Positions 35,483-45,338 are shown, counted from the stretch's first letter. The stretch is 64,000 nt of DNA from G963665495 sp963677785 (GCA_963677785.2 CAXXDH010000002.1:62001-126000); one strand, 5' to 3'. Program-made: numbers and translations. Notes: generated by a model from the letters alone, not told the origin.

Positions 35483-37777
35483 ATGCTTGAAAAGTTGCAC
35501 CATAAGAATTCCGTTGCCCGGCTGGATGCCTTCAGCAAGGTGACCGGCGAGGCAAAATATGTGGACGATCTTGTTTTTCCCCGGATGCTTCATGTACAGA
35601 CGGTCAGAAGTCCGTACGCCCATGCGCGCATTCTTTCGATAGATGGAGCCAATGCCCAGGCGTTTCCCGGAGTGGTCGCCGTATTCACGGCAAAGGATTT
35701 GCCGGGGGTGAACCAGCTCCCGAAAGATAAGCCGGTTCTTGCTGCGGAGGTAGTCAGGTACGTCGGGGACGGCGTGGCCATAGTCGTGGCGGAAACAAAA
35801 AAGGCCGCCCTGGCAGGGGCGCGTCTTGTCAATGTGGCCTATGAAGCTCTGCCGGCAGTCCTGACTCCGGAAGAAGCTCTTGCCGCAGGAGCACCGGAAG
35901 TGCACGAGGGGGGCAATGTCGCCGGACAGCATGTTACCCGCAAAGGCGACATCGCGCGCGGATTCGAGGAAGCGGATGTGATACTGGAGCGTACGTATGC
36001 TACCCAGCGCGCTCTGCATGGGGCCATAGAGCCGGATGGGGCCGTGGCCTTGCCTGAGAATGGAGGGGTGCTCCTTTATTGTCCGGGCAAGGGGCCGTTC
36101 AATATCAAAAGGGCAGTGGCACAGGCTTGCGGACTGGAAGACAACAAGGTGCGCCTGATTCAGCCGGCTATTGGAGGCGCATTCGGAGGCAAGGATTACG
36201 ATATCAACATCATTGCTTCCCGCTGCGCCATGGCCGCTTTGCTCACCAAACGTCCCTGCAAAATGATCTGGAGCCGCGAGGAAGTTTTTGCGGAAGGAAC
36301 GCGCCGGCACCCGTTTACGCTGCATTATAAGGTTGGAGCCAGAAAAGACGGCACCATCACGGCCATGCAGATCGATGGAATCGCCGATGTGGGGGCCTAC
36401 CTGTCCAAAAGCCTTGCGACTATCTGGCGCGCCACGGTTGAAGCTACCGGTCCCTATGCTGTTGCAAATGTTTCCACCACCATCAAAGGCGTGTTCACCA
36501 ACAATCCCTATTCGGACGCAGTCCGTGGATTCGGATCTCCGCAGGTGGATTTCGCCTCCGAATCCCTGATCGACGAACTGGCTTTGGAACTGGCAATTGA
36601 TCCGCTTACTCTGCGGCGTATGAATGCCTACACCGATGGGGCGGTAACGGCTACAGGCCAGTGCCTTGAAAGTGTCAATTTGCTGGAATGTCTAGATTGT
36701 CTGGAGGAAAAGTTTCTTTCCAGCGAGCCAGCGCAATCTCCGGCCCCACACAAAGTACGCGGACGTGGCATTTCGTGCATCTTTCGCGGCGAGGCCATGG
36801 GGGCGGGGTTCCCCATACGGGACGCCGCAGTGGTCAACATTAATGTGGAAAAGGACGGCAGTGTCGTAGTGCTCAGTGGAATCGCCGAGATGGGGCAGGG
36901 GGGCGGCAACATTGTTCTGCAACTGATCAGCGAAGTTATCGGGCTTTCCATGGAGCATTTGCGACTCAGCCCTCTGGATACGGCTTATGTTCCGGACAGC
37001 GGCGCCACAGTCGGATCCCGCGGCACCATAACTTCTGGGAACGCTGCCTACGCCGCCGCCGTGGAACTCAGAAACCGTATGTCTGAAATTGTGGCCCGTC
37101 ATTGGAACGTCCGACCGGACGAGATTCTTTTTGCGGGCAACAAACTGTCCGTTCCCGGCCGGGAGCTGCAAATGCAGTTTGCGGATGCGGTCGGCTGCTG
37201 CCTGAAAGAACTTCCCTGTCTGCAGGTCTCGGGCTCCTGGGCCTTGCCTCCGGTCTGGTGGGACTTTGAAAAACAATGCGGCGAAACCTACGCTTCGTTT
37301 ACTTTCGGAGCCTGCGGCGTAGACCTGGAGATAGATTTGATCTCAGGGGCCATTGAGCTTGTCCAATGCGTTTCCGTCCATGACGTGGGGCGGGCGTTGA
37401 ATGTGCGCGAAGTCCAGGGGCAAATCGCGGGGGGAGCATCTATGGGATATGGCTTGGCCTTGCTGGAACAAGACCTTTCCGCCGGCGAAGCGCGCGTCAC
37501 CAGAAATTTTGATACCTACCTCCTGCCGACCATGCTGGATTTTCCAGCACTGGAAGCAATTCCGCTGGAAGCCAGGCCCGGGAGCAATCCGATTGGTGTC
37601 AAAGGGGTGGGAGAACCCGCTTCGGCCATTATCGCGCCGGCCATAATCAACGCCATAGCAAACGCGCTCCAGGTACGGATAAGAAAACTCCCCGCCAACC
37701 TGGAGGCCGTTTTTGCAGCCATTGAAAAACGCGACCGCATTCGGGACGCATCCAAAGGAGTCGCTGATGCAGACTGA
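35483..37777 (+). CDS. Molybdenum hydroxylase large subunit, system 1
   Basis: 764 residues of the xanthine dehydrogenase/aldehyde oxidase/CoxL family, the molybdopterin-binding catalytic subunit. QPAIGGAFGGKDYD and RGFGSPQ mark the cofactor-binding loops, and GVKGVGEPA near the C-terminus holds the conserved catalytic Glu. It hydroxylates a heterocycle or oxidises an aldehyde with water as oxygen source. The ATG at 35483 is preceded by AAGGA; an upstream TTG overlaps the PLP gene and has no ribosome site. The FAD and 2Fe-2S subunit genes follow immediately, with an 11-base overlap to the first. The substrate is not predictable from sequence. Confidence 0.92.
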   Translation: MLEKLHHKNSVARLDAFSKVTGEAKYVDDLVFPRMLHVQTVRSPYAHARILSIDGANAQAFPGVVAVFTAKDLPGVNQLPKDKPVLAAEVVRYVGDGVAIVVAETKKAALAGARLVNVAYEALPAVLTPEEALAAGAPEVHEGGNVAGQHVTRKGDIARGFEEADVILERTYATQRALHGAIEPDGAVALPENGGVLLYCPGKGPFNIKRAVAQACGLEDNKVRLIQPAIGGAFGGKDYDINIIASRCAMAALLTKRPCKMIWSREEVFAEGTRRHPFTLHYKVGARKDGTITAMQIDGIADVGAYLSKSLATIWRATVEATGPYAVANVSTTIKGVFTNNPYSDAVRGFGSPQVDFASESLIDELALELAIDPLTLRRMNAYTDGAVTATGQCLESVNLLECLDCLEEKFLSSEPAQSPAPHKVRGRGISCIFRGEAMGAGFPIRDAAVVNINVEKDGSVVVLSGIAEMGQGGGNIVLQLISEVIGLSMEHLRLSPLDTAYVPDSGATVGSRGTITSGNAAYAAAVELRNRMSEIVARHWNVRPDEILFAGNKLSVPGRELQMQFADAVGCCLKELPCLQVSGSWALPPVWWDFEKQCGETYASFTFGACGVDLEIDLISGAIELVQCVSVHDVGRALNVREVQGQIAGGASMGYGLALLEQDLSAGEARVTRNFDTYLLPTMLDFPALEAIPLEARPGSNPIGVKGVGEPASAIIAPAIINAIANALQVRIRKLPANLEAVFAAIEKRDRIRDASKGVADAD

Positions 37778-38624
37778 TTATTATCAACCCTGTTCGCTTC
37801 CGGAGGCACTGGAATTCCGGAGCGACTGCAATACTGTGGTGCTGGCCGGTGGAACCGATCTTGTACTGGAACTTCGCCGGGGAAAATATCCCGACCGCTC
37901 GATAATAGACATCAGCAAACTGGACGCGTTGCATGGAGTAGACGTACTTGGGCAAAAACTCAGAATCGGCGCTTGTACCACCTTTTCCGAGCTGCTTGAG
38001 GCGAAAACGCTCCCCATTCCGTCCGCCCTTTATCTGGCCGCGGCTTCCGTGGGCTCCTGTCAGATCCGCAACCAGGGAACCATCGGCGGCAACATCTGCA
38101 ACGCCAATCCGTGCGCGGACATGGTTCCGGTACTGACTTGTCTGGACGCGCAGGTCGAGATGCAACATCTGGGCAAGGATGGTGTCACGGGCGTACGTCG
38201 GTTGCCTCTGACGAAATACATCATCGGCTACGGCAGGACAGCTTTGCGGGAGGACGAAATCCTGACCTCAGTGCTTTTGGATCTGCCCGATCCGCAAGAT
38301 ACCATTGTTTTCGATAAAATCGGACGCCGTAAGGCGCTGGCAACGGCACGGGTCAACGGAGCCTGCCGCATACGGATGGAACAGGACCGCATCGGCAGCG
38401 CCGCTCTTGCTCTGGGTGCCGTGGAAGAACGTCCGCGCCGCATGACGGAGGTGGAAGAATATCTTGAAGGAAAGATTTTGTCGGCAGGACTTTGCCTGGA
38501 TGCCGGGGCCCTGGCAGCAGAATCGGTTCTGGCGCACAGTGGACGCAGAGATTCGAGTGATTACAAGCATCCCGTCATCCAGCGTTTTGTAGCATCCTTG
38601 CTGGAAAAAGCCTCTCAAAAGTGA
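37767..38624 (+). CDS. Molybdenum hydroxylase FAD subunit, system 1
   Basis: 285 residues of the CoxM/XdhB family. The FAD-binding VLAGGTDLVLELRRG and IGACTTFSELLEA are followed by QIRNQGTIGGNICNANPCADMVP, the second flavin-contact segment. It passes electrons from the iron-sulfur subunit to the external acceptor. AAAGGAG lies seven bases before the ATG, and the start overlaps the large-subunit stop by 11 bases, a sign of coupling. A complementary open frame begins 18 codons earlier but lies inside the large-subunit gene. Confidence 0.93.
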   Translation: MQTDYYQPCSLPEALEFRSDCNTVVLAGGTDLVLELRRGKYPDRSIIDISKLDALHGVDVLGQKLRIGACTTFSELLEAKTLPIPSALYLAAASVGSCQIRNQGTIGGNICNANPCADMVPVLTCLDAQVEMQHLGKDGVTGVRRLPLTKYIIGYGRTALREDEILTSVLLDLPDPQDTIVFDKIGRRKALATARVNGACRIRMEQDRIGSAALALGAVEERPRRMTEVEEYLEGKILSAGLCLDAGALAAESVLAHSGRRDSSDYKHPVIQRFVASLLEKASQK

Positions 38625-38631
38625 GTCGACA

Positions 38632-39102
38632 ATGAAACAAATGGAAATTCATTTTCACGTCAATGGAGAAGCCCGCAATCTGAACGTCGATCCCGAGATG
38701 ACGCTTCTTGAGCTCCTTCGGGATATTATGGGACTGACCGGAACAAAACAAGGTTGCGGCGCCGGTGAATGCGGCGCATGTACCGTGATCATGAACAACA
38801 GGGCAGTAAACGCTTGCCTGATCCTGGCTCCGCAAATCAACGGCAGCAACATCGAGACAGTTGAAGGCATGAAAGCCGGAGCGCAGTTGAGCGATTTGCA
38901 GCAGGCTTTTATCGACAACCATGCGGTGCAGTGCGGATTTTGCAGTTCCGGCATGCTGATGAGCGCCAAGGCCTTGCTGGATGCGCATCCCAATCCATCA
39001 GAAAAGGAAATTCGTACAGCGCTTGCGGGCAATCTTTGTCGTTGTACGGGGTATTCAGCCATTACAGATGCAGTCAAACAAGCTGCCAAAGCGACAAAAT
39101 AG
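38632..39102 (+). CDS. Molybdenum hydroxylase 2Fe-2S subunit, system 1
   Basis: 156 residues of the CoxS/XdhC-type subunit. The plant-type ferredoxin cluster is formed by GCGAGECGACTVIMN plus an upstream-spaced Cys. The C-terminal helical cluster domain has QCGFCSSGM and GNLCRCTGY. It relays electrons from molybdopterin to FAD. It starts eight bases after the FAD subunit and closes the + strand operon (PLP enzyme, large, FAD and 2Fe-2S subunits), facing the MFS gene. Confidence 0.94.
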   Translation: MKQMEIHFHVNGEARNLNVDPEMTLLELLRDIMGLTGTKQGCGAGECGACTVIMNNRAVNACLILAPQINGSNIETVEGMKAGAQLSDLQQAFIDNHAVQCGFCSSGMLMSAKALLDAHPNPSEKEIRTALAGNLCRCTGYSAITDAVKQAAKATK

Positions 39103-39114
39103 AACTTCAATTAT

Positions 39115-39160
39115 CCGGCAACGCCCCATATTTCGATGGAGTGGAAGTGGGGCGTTCCGG
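39115..39160. terminator. Hairpin between convergent genes
   Basis: Arms CCGG-AACGCCCCA (39115-39128, one bulge) and TGGGGCGTTCCGG (39148-39160) sit between the convergent 2Fe-2S and MFS genes. There is no strong T run on either side, but the position suits a two-way terminator. Confidence 0.55.
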
Positions 39161-39179
39161 GTAGTCTCTGCAGTGTTGG

Positions 39180-40373
39180 TCAATACGGCGTTGCAGCGTT
39201 GTTTTTGCGTATGCCGTATCCCAGGGCTAGCACGAGAAAAAGCCCAATCAACGCACACACAGCTCCGCCGAGATACACGGATGCATATCCCGCAACACCG
39301 GCCAGCACACCGGCCAGTGGATTGGCCGTCAGGAAAGTAATATCAACAAAGGCGGAATAAGAGCCGATGGCCGTGCCATGCATCTGGCTGGGAACTCGCT
39401 TGATAACCTCCACGCCCAAAGCCGGGAAAATCAACGAGCACCCCAGCCCGGTCAAGGCGCAGCCAAACCAGACCATGTAACTGCTTCCCGCCGTCCAAAT
39501 CACCAGCTGTCCCGCTATTTCGATCAAAAAAGAGACCGTGGCGACGGGTATACCACCCACTCTGTCCGGCAGGGTGTTGAACAGCGCACGTACAAGTACG
39601 TAGGCTGCCCCGAAGCAGCTGATGGCGATACCGGCATTGCTCCAGTTGTTTTCGGAAAAATACAAGGACATGAATGTTCCGATCATAATGAATCCGACAT
39701 TGTGCAGCGCCATGGCGACTCCAAATTTCCAGAGTAGGCCGATCACGCTCAGCAATGAGAGCCGCTTGCCCGGACGGGGCGCCACCGTCTGAACGCTGGC
39801 GTTGCTCAAAAAACCCAGAAGCGGGCAGCAGATCACCAGCAAGCCGATGGAAAGAAAGCCCCAGCGCTCGTAAAAAAACATACCGATGGGGGCGCCCACG
39901 GTCATGGCCAGATACATCGCCATGCCGTTCCAGGACATGACTCTGCCGGACTTGTTTCCACCCAGCAGGGCGATTCCCCAGGCCAGTGTTCCAGTCAGAA
40001 TCATGCTTTCCCCATAGCCCATAACCAGTCTGCCGAAGAGCAGAAGAGCGAATTGGGCCGCGACGGGAAGAGGCAGAAGCACGGTTGCCGCATACACAAT
40101 ACCTGCACCCGAGCAGGTTACGATGCCCCGCCATGCCGCACGTCTGGCCCCCTGGTTGTCGGCAATCTTTCCCGCGTATCCGCGCGTCAGAACGGTTGCC
40201 AGAAATTGTAAGCCTATGGCCAGACCGACCATGGCGTCGCTCAAATGCAGCTCATGCCGCACCCAGAGAGGTATGACGGGCAGGGGGATACCTATGGCCA
40301 AGTATACGATAAACACAGCCCCGGTGAGTCGGGCCAGTATGGACGTATCTTCGGATATACGCGGGAATGTCAT
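39180..40373 (-). CDS. MFS transporter
   Basis: 397 residues and about 12 membrane helices in two halves, of the YfcJ/YhhS-like branch of the major facilitator superfamily (arabinose-efflux-type proteins). The loop between helices 2 and 3 reads TRGYAGKIADNQGARRA, a version of the MFS G-x-x-x-D/E-R-x-G-R-R signature. It is an inner-membrane protein, either importer of the pathway substrate or exporter of a product. It lies between the first molybdenum hydroxylase operon and the molybdopterin-binding protein. Confidence 0.85.
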   Translation of the reverse strand: MTFPRISEDTSILARLTGAVFIVYLAIGIPLPVIPLWVRHELHLSDAMVGLAIGLQFLATVLTRGYAGKIADNQGARRAAWRGIVTCSGAGIVYAATVLLPLPVAAQFALLLFGRLVMGYGESMILTGTLAWGIALLGGNKSGRVMSWNGMAMYLAMTVGAPIGMFFYERWGFLSIGLLVICCPLLGFLSNASVQTVAPRPGKRLSLLSVIGLLWKFGVAMALHNVGFIMIGTFMSLYFSENNWSNAGIAISCFGAAYVLVRALFNTLPDRVGGIPVATVSFLIEIAGQLVIWTAGSSYMVWFGCALTGLGCSLIFPALGVEVIKRVPSQMHGTAIGSYSAFVDITFLTANPLAGVLAGVAGYASVYLGGAVCALIGLFLVLALGYGIRKNNAATPY

Positions 40374-40458
40374 TATCTATCTCCGTCAGTAGTACATCAT
40401 TCGACCCGGCTTGCGCCTTTTGATGCAACGGGACAAGGCCAGGGGTACAATTTTTCTC

Positions 40459-41499
40459 TCAACTCTTTCCGAAACTGCAATGGGGATAGCGGCACGTGTC
40501 GCATCCCAGGCAAAGCCCCCCATGCCCCAGATCGATGAAATCCGAACGCTCAAGCTTTTCACCCGCAAGTACGCGCGGTGCAACGAGATCGAAGATGCTG
40601 GTTTTGTGATACATGACGCAGCCCGGCAACCCCATGACAGGAATATTCCCCAGGTACGCCAGCATAAACATAGCACCAGGCAAAATCGGAACGCCATAGG
40701 TGACGACACGCGCGCCCGAGGCCTTGATGCTGCCGGGTGTCTGGTCGTCAGGATCCACGGACATTCCTCCGGTCAGTGCGATGCATTCGGCCCCTGCTTC
40801 GGCAAGCTCATGGATGGCGGCCACTGTTTGCTCCCTGTCGTCAGAGGAAAAACAGCGCTTGAAAACAACACTGCCGTATTCTTTGAATTTTTTTTCAACA
40901 ATCGGACTAAACGCGTCCTTGATTCTGCCATGATAGATTTCACTGCCTGTGACGATGATCCCCACTCGGTGCGGCTTAAACGGCTTGACCTCCACCAGTG
41001 GTTCCTGGCGCATGGACTGTTCCGCCAGGGCAACGCGGCTTTCCGGAATGGCAAGCGGCACCACCCTGGTGCCGGCTACAATTGTTCCGGCGGATACGCG
41101 CTGATTGGTGTGCAATGTCGCAAAAATAATATCTTCGAGGCTGTTGATCCGGCCAAGTAGTCGTTTGTTGATTTTTAACAGGCCATCATGTTCGGCGATG
41201 AGATTGATGCGGCCTTCGCAGGGCGGGCTCATTGTCAGACCGGCGCCAGTGGCCGCACTGGCCAGGCGCTGGGCCGCCTGATCCTCATGCAGTATCCCCT
41301 CCGAAAGGTCCATGACATAGACATGCTCTTTGCCCATTTCAAGCAACAGCGGTATGTCTTCCTCCCGAATGATGTGTCCTTTACGAAACGCGGGGCCTTT
41401 GGATTCTCCCGGCACGATACGCGTCATGTCATGTTTCAGAAGCATCCCTATGGCTTTTTCAACCGGAACAGATTTCATGGCTTTTTGTATTTCACTCAT
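40459..41499 (-). CDS. MoeA/MogA-like molybdopterin-binding protein
   Basis: About 346 residues with an MoCF (molybdopterin-binding) domain: HRVGIIVTGSEIYHGRI, then AECIALTGGMSVDPDDQTPG and PVMGLPGCVMYHKT. A Cys-rich tail follows (CLGCDTCRYPHCSFG), as in clostridial proteins encoded next to molybdenum hydroxylases. It probably helps insert or modify the cofactor of one or both hydroxylases in this island. The start is taken at the ATG at 41499; one at 41517 is also open. The N-terminal 180 residues match the general MoeA-like accessory layout but contain no motif that I can name. Confidence 0.82.
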   Translation of the reverse strand: MSEIQKAMKSVPVEKAIGMLLKHDMTRIVPGESKGPAFRKGHIIREEDIPLLLEMGKEHVYVMDLSEGILHEDQAAQRLASAATGAGLTMSPPCEGRINLIAEHDGLLKINKRLLGRINSLEDIIFATLHTNQRVSAGTIVAGTRVVPLAIPESRVALAEQSMRQEPLVEVKPFKPHRVGIIVTGSEIYHGRIKDAFSPIVEKKFKEYGSVVFKRCFSSDDREQTVAAIHELAEAGAECIALTGGMSVDPDDQTPGSIKASGARVVTYGVPILPGAMFMLAYLGNIPVMGLPGCVMYHKTSIFDLVAPRVLAGEKLERSDFIDLGHGGLCLGCDTCRYPHCSFGKS

Positions 41500-41570
41500 A
41501 ATGACTATCCAATGCATGCTGTCGCATGTGAATATAGATTAACTCAACGCAGTGTCTGGAAGGACGGAGC

Positions 41571-41622
41571 CACTGTTCCTTTCTCTAAATCCCAGTTGAG
41601 GATTCAGAGAAAGGAATCAGTG
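41571..41622. terminator. Inverted repeat after the outer-membrane channel gene
   Basis: Sixteen-base arms (41571-41586 and 41606-41622, one bulged T) around a 19-base loop. It lies between the stop of the channel gene and the start of the MoeA-like gene on the same strand, so it could be a terminator or processing site. No long T tract is seen. Confidence 0.5.
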
Positions 41623-41697
41623 TGCCATAGCGCTCATGCCAACCCGTTGGAAAGCAGGATTTGTACATGGGTTGAGGCGCTTTATTAGGATGACAGA

Positions 41698-42558
41698 TTA
41701 AAAAACATATGCCAGACGCATGCCGACTGTCCCGGTTTGCAGTCCGTTGTAAGTGGCGACGTCATATTTGAAGTAGGTTTGCAATTGAGTGTGAGCAGTA
41801 AACATAAACGCAAGAGTGGCGCCGAGCGTATGGGTGTTGACCCAGTCATGCTGGCGTTCGCCGTCCAAAGAAGTCTCTCCGCCGTAGGAGTAAAAATAAT
41901 CAAGGGATCCCAGAAACTTTTTGGTAAAGTCATAACTGACGTGCGCTTCGATACCCAGCAGTGGATCCTGATCAAGAGACGCATCTTCCCCGTTGGCTCC
42001 AAGAGCCTCATCATTTTCAAAATAGAACTCCAGGTTTGTGACCAGTTCCAGCCAGAGCGGACCGAATCCCTTGCCCATGGCCACTTCCTGCTTCGTTGCC
42101 CAACGGTTCGCTCCCAGGTTTACCGGCGTATTTTTATCATACGATCCAGTAGGCATGGTGATATAAGGGGTGTAGGCCAGGTAATATTGCTCTTCTTTGT
42201 TGTTTAGCAGCCAGAAAGCGGAAGTAAGTGTAAAATCTCCGATACCGGTCGACTCCTTGCCGTCATAACTGAACTGTCCAATGGGCAGGATGAACTGCGG
42301 ATCAAAAGTAAGCCCGCCGATTTCCATATAGTATATTGGACGCAACATGGCCAGAGTCCCACTGTAATGGGCAGAGCTTGTCGTTATGTTCCCTTTTGAA
42401 TACGCTGTATCCCCAAAAGAATTTTGCATGTAAAAACAGCATACGAATGTTCCTGGATCCATAGGCACGTAGTCTCGTGGCCCAGTTGTTGCTTGTGAAA
42501 TACATGGAAACAGTAATAAAGATAATACAACCAGACAAATCGGTACAACTCTTTTCAT
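41698..42558 (-). CDS. Outer-membrane channel, phenol-MetA-pathway transporter type
   Basis: 286 residues with a Sec signal peptide (VVPICLVVLSLLLFPCISQA) and alternating beta strands ending in Phe (RLAYVF). The pattern of YITMPTGSYDK, WLELVTNLEFYFEND and DYFYSYGGETSLDGERQHDW fits the Phenol_MetA_deg outer-membrane family found in operons for degradation of aromatic and other organic compounds. It probably lets the growth substrate cross the outer membrane. GAGAGACG precedes the ATG. It has its own upstream spacer with a hairpin at 42750. Confidence 0.82.
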   Translation of the reverse strand: MKRVVPICLVVLSLLLFPCISQATTGPRDYVPMDPGTFVCCFYMQNSFGDTAYSKGNITTSSAHYSGTLAMLRPIYYMEIGGLTFDPQFILPIGQFSYDGKESTGIGDFTLTSAFWLLNNKEEQYYLAYTPYITMPTGSYDKNTPVNLGANRWATKQEVAMGKGFGPLWLELVTNLEFYFENDEALGANGEDASLDQDPLLGIEAHVSYDFTKKFLGSLDYFYSYGGETSLDGERQHDWVNTHTLGATLAFMFTAHTQLQTYFKYDVATYNGLQTGTVGMRLAYVF

Positions 42559-42749
42559 GACGTCTCTCCTAAATTAAAGTTTATACAATACCCAACTCTA
42601 TACGAAGTAAAAAAGCTTAATCAACTTTATTACTTGTCGTTTTATGAGTTTGTAATTCGGTACGACATGCTGATAATATTTTAAAATTGCATATAGTATT
42701 ATATTTTTATTTGTATTAAATCATTTTTGATGACAACAGTGCTTATATG

Positions 42750-42790
42750 CCGGCGAGATCTATGAAAATAATTCATTGTGATCTCGCCGG
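42750..42790. other. Hairpin in spacer upstream of channel gene
   Basis: Perfect 11-bp arms CCGGCGAGATC (42750-42760) and their complement (42780-42790) around an A/T-rich 19-base loop. No T run follows on either strand. It separates the LarA-like gene from the channel gene and may be an attenuator, terminator or protein site. The rest of 42559-42879 is AT-rich and has no gene. Confidence 0.6.
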
Positions 42791-42879
42791 GTTAATAGAG
42801 GTAAGGCAAATTATTCAACAGTAACGGATCAAGTGTTCATCTGGAGCATCGGTGATCCTGGATTTTCTTTGCGAGAGTC

Positions 42880-44127
42880 TCAGCCATAAAGAGGTAATGT
42901 GGATCCCCCGTAGGGCATAACCAGAATACTTGCATCTGGACCGGTTATTTCAAGCGCCGCATCAAAAGCTTCCTGCACTGTGGAAAAGGGTTCCATAAAG
43001 ATGGTTCGTACCAGCTCAGGATCCATTTCCGAGACAAGATGAATGGCAGCGTTTTCCAGAACCAGGGCAATGGCCGCGGCTTTATGTCCGCCCAGCTGAA
43101 AATCCTCTCTGATACGCCGTACCAGTGCCTGCGGACTGTCTGCGGCAGTGATCCATTCCTCAAAGACCTTTTCCCCCAGGCCTTCCTTGCAGGAACCGAC
43201 CAGAATGATAATGCCGCCTTTTTTTACCGCATGTTTTGCATTATCCAGGGCCTTCTGCGTCTGGTACAGGTTCAGATCCTTAGGGCTGCCGCCCTGGGAA
43301 ACGATGACGATGTCTGCTTTTTGGTCGATGTGTTTGCCATACAGAGTATCCAGAAAGCGACAACCCACCCGGTGGGCTTCTATGAAATGACCGGCCACCG
43401 CGTAGATGATTTTTTTGTGTGCATCCAGAACAACATTGACGATAAAGTCGATGGGGCAGAAGGAGATGGCTTCCTCCAGGTCCATACGGACAGGATTGTC
43501 CTCCAGACGGCCGGCAACGGACGCCGGCTCCACCATCAGACTGTGGTTGGATTGAATGGCCGCTCTTGTGGAAACGCCGGGCATGATGGCTTTGGCCCCG
43601 CCGCTGTACCCGGCGAAATAATGATATTCAATATTTCCCAGACAGATGCGTCGGTCGGCCTCAGCCACGGCGCGTGCGATAGCAACCGGAGTGCCGTGGC
43701 TCGTAGTTCCCATGAGTACGAAGTCTTTCGCAGTGCTGTCTATGCAGCGCAGCTGTGCGTACGGCTCCTCGCCGACAAGTCTGATCATCTCTTCGGGGGT
43801 TTGCAGCCGATGGCTTCCCAAAGCAAAAACAACGGTAATGTCCGCAGGTGAAACGCCGGCTTCATAGAGTTCGGCGAGAACCAACGGTAGAACCACTTTG
43901 GTAGGAAAAGGCCGGGTGATGTCACTGGTGACGATGGCGATTTTTTCTCCGGTACGCACGATGTTACGCAGGCAGGACGTTCCGATGGGATCGGCCAGGG
44001 CAGCAGCGACGGCTGCCTCATCCCGGAGCGTAATCTCCACGTCATTGGGCTTGAGAACTCCAAGGACATTCGCATCCGGTAAGGTGACCTGCTGCGGCTG
44101 CGTCCCAAATCCTATTGTCAGTTCCAT
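42880..44127 (-). CDS. LarA-family nickel-dependent racemase, island copy
   Basis: 415 residues. It shows the LarA landmarks: SDITRPFP, LGSHRLQT (first His), EYHYFAGYSGGAKAIMPGV (second His and the cofactor-binding Lys) and QSNHSLM. It would interconvert enantiomers of a 2-hydroxyacid such as lactate or malate. AAAGGT precedes the ATG. Last gene of the operon GAPDH, PGK, malic enzyme, racemase; next to a malic enzyme it might supply the correct malate enantiomer, which is inference. No larBCE genes are seen on the island. It is clearly a distinct family member from the gene at 1544. Confidence 0.85.
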   Translation of the reverse strand: MELTIGFGTQPQQVTLPDANVLGVLKPNDVEITLRDEAAVAAALADPIGTSCLRNIVRTGEKIAIVTSDITRPFPTKVVLPLVLAELYEAGVSPADITVVFALGSHRLQTPEEMIRLVGEEPYAQLRCIDSTAKDFVLMGTTSHGTPVAIARAVAEADRRICLGNIEYHYFAGYSGGAKAIMPGVSTRAAIQSNHSLMVEPASVAGRLEDNPVRMDLEEAISFCPIDFIVNVVLDAHKKIIYAVAGHFIEAHRVGCRFLDTLYGKHIDQKADIVIVSQGGSPKDLNLYQTQKALDNAKHAVKKGGIIILVGSCKEGLGEKVFEEWITAADSPQALVRRIREDFQLGGHKAAAIALVLENAAIHLVSEMDPELVRTIFMEPFSTVQEAFDAALEITGPDASILVMPYGGSTLPLYG

Positions 44128-44146
44128 GGCTGTTTACCTTTTGGAT

Positions 44147-45319
44147 TCAGATTCGCGCCACGCCGCTTTTTTGAGCGGCCAGGGCCACACTCAAGGCCAC
44201 AGTATCCCGGATTCGCGCGTCAAATGCCGGCGGGAGGATATAGTCGGCCCGCAATTCATTGGCATCCACCAGTCCGGCAATGGCCTGCGCTGCCGCAAGC
44301 TTCATTGCGTCGTTGATGTCGGAGGCACGGACGTCCAGTGCTCCGCGAAAGATGCCGGGAAAAGCCAGGACGTTGTTGATTTGATTGGGGAAATCACTGC
44401 GGCCCGTGCCAACCACCGCGGCACCGGCTTGCAAGGCGGCATCAGGCATGATTTCCGGGACAGGGTTGGCCATGGGAAACAGAATGGCCTTTGGTGCCAT
44501 GGACCGGACCATCTCCGGCGTCATAGTATTCGGGGCGGAGACTCCGACAAAAACATCCGCTCCGTGGATGACGTCCGCCAGGGCCCCCTGTTTTTTTTGT
44601 TGATTGGTAATCGCGGCCAGTTGTGTCTTTATGGGATTCAGACCATCGCGTCCGTTGTAAATGGCGCCTTTGCGGTCGCAGAGGATCACCTCCTTGAGCC
44701 CCATGCTCATAAGCAGCCGAACAATGGCCACAGCCGCGGCACCCGCTCCATTGATGACCACGCTGATTTCATTGATCCGTTTATCCGCAAGTTTCAGCGC
44801 ATTGAGCAGAGCGGCCGCGGTCACAACCGCAGTGCCGTGCTGATCATCATGGAAAATGGGAATGTCACAACGCTGCTTCAGTTTTTCCTCAATCTCGAAA
44901 CAGCGCGGGGCGGCAATGTCTTCCAGATTGACGCCTCCGAAACTTCCGGACAGCAGCGCCACGGTCTCAACAATGGCATCCACTTCTTTGGACCGGATGC
45001 ATAACGGAAATGAGTCCACCCCTCCGAATTCTTTGAACAGTGCACACTTGCCCTCCATGACTGGCATGCTCGCTTCGGGGCCGATGTCACCGAGACCGAG
45101 AACCGCCGAACCGTCTGTAATCACGGCCACAGTGTTCCAACGTCCCGTCAGTTCGAAACTTTTTGAAGGATCTTTCTGGATTTCCAGGCAGGGTTGTGCA
45201 ACACCCGGCGTATACAACAAGGACAACTCGTCTTTGTTGGTGATGTGTTGTTTAGAGATATATTCCAGTTTCCCACGCAGTTGCGCATGCAACTTGAGTG
45301 ATTCCTGCGCGTAGTTCAT
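44147..45319 (-). CDS. NAD(P)-dependent malic enzyme
   Basis: 390 residues, the short bacterial type. It decarboxylates malate to pyruvate and CO2. LLYTPGVAQPCLEI, VTDGSAVLGLGDIG (N-terminal malic domain), FHDDQHGTAVV (metal binding) and VINGAGAAAVAIVRLL (Rossmann) are all present. The ATG at 45319 is chosen; a TTG three codons earlier would leave GGAG only two or three bases away. It is transcribed with PGK (20-base gap) and the racemase. It would feed pyruvate to the dehydrogenase complex encoded by the neighbouring operon. Confidence 0.93.
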   Translation of the reverse strand: MNYAQESLKLHAQLRGKLEYISKQHITNKDELSLLYTPGVAQPCLEIQKDPSKSFELTGRWNTVAVITDGSAVLGLGDIGPEASMPVMEGKCALFKEFGGVDSFPLCIRSKEVDAIVETVALLSGSFGGVNLEDIAAPRCFEIEEKLKQRCDIPIFHDDQHGTAVVTAAALLNALKLADKRINEISVVINGAGAAAVAIVRLLMSMGLKEVILCDRKGAIYNGRDGLNPIKTQLAAITNQQKKQGALADVIHGADVFVGVSAPNTMTPEMVRSMAPKAILFPMANPVPEIMPDAALQAGAAVVGTGRSDFPNQINNVLAFPGIFRGALDVRASDINDAMKLAAAQAIAGLVDANELRADYILPPAFDARIRDTVALSVALAAQKSGVARI

Positions 45320-45338
45320 TAGATGCAAACTCCTGTTT

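Noticed and set aside
35483..39102. Aerobic-type carbon monoxide dehydrogenase
   Set aside because: The large subunit lacks the AYRCSFR active-site loop of CO dehydrogenases and has an RGFGSPQ loop instead, so only the general molybdenum hydroxylase family is claimed.
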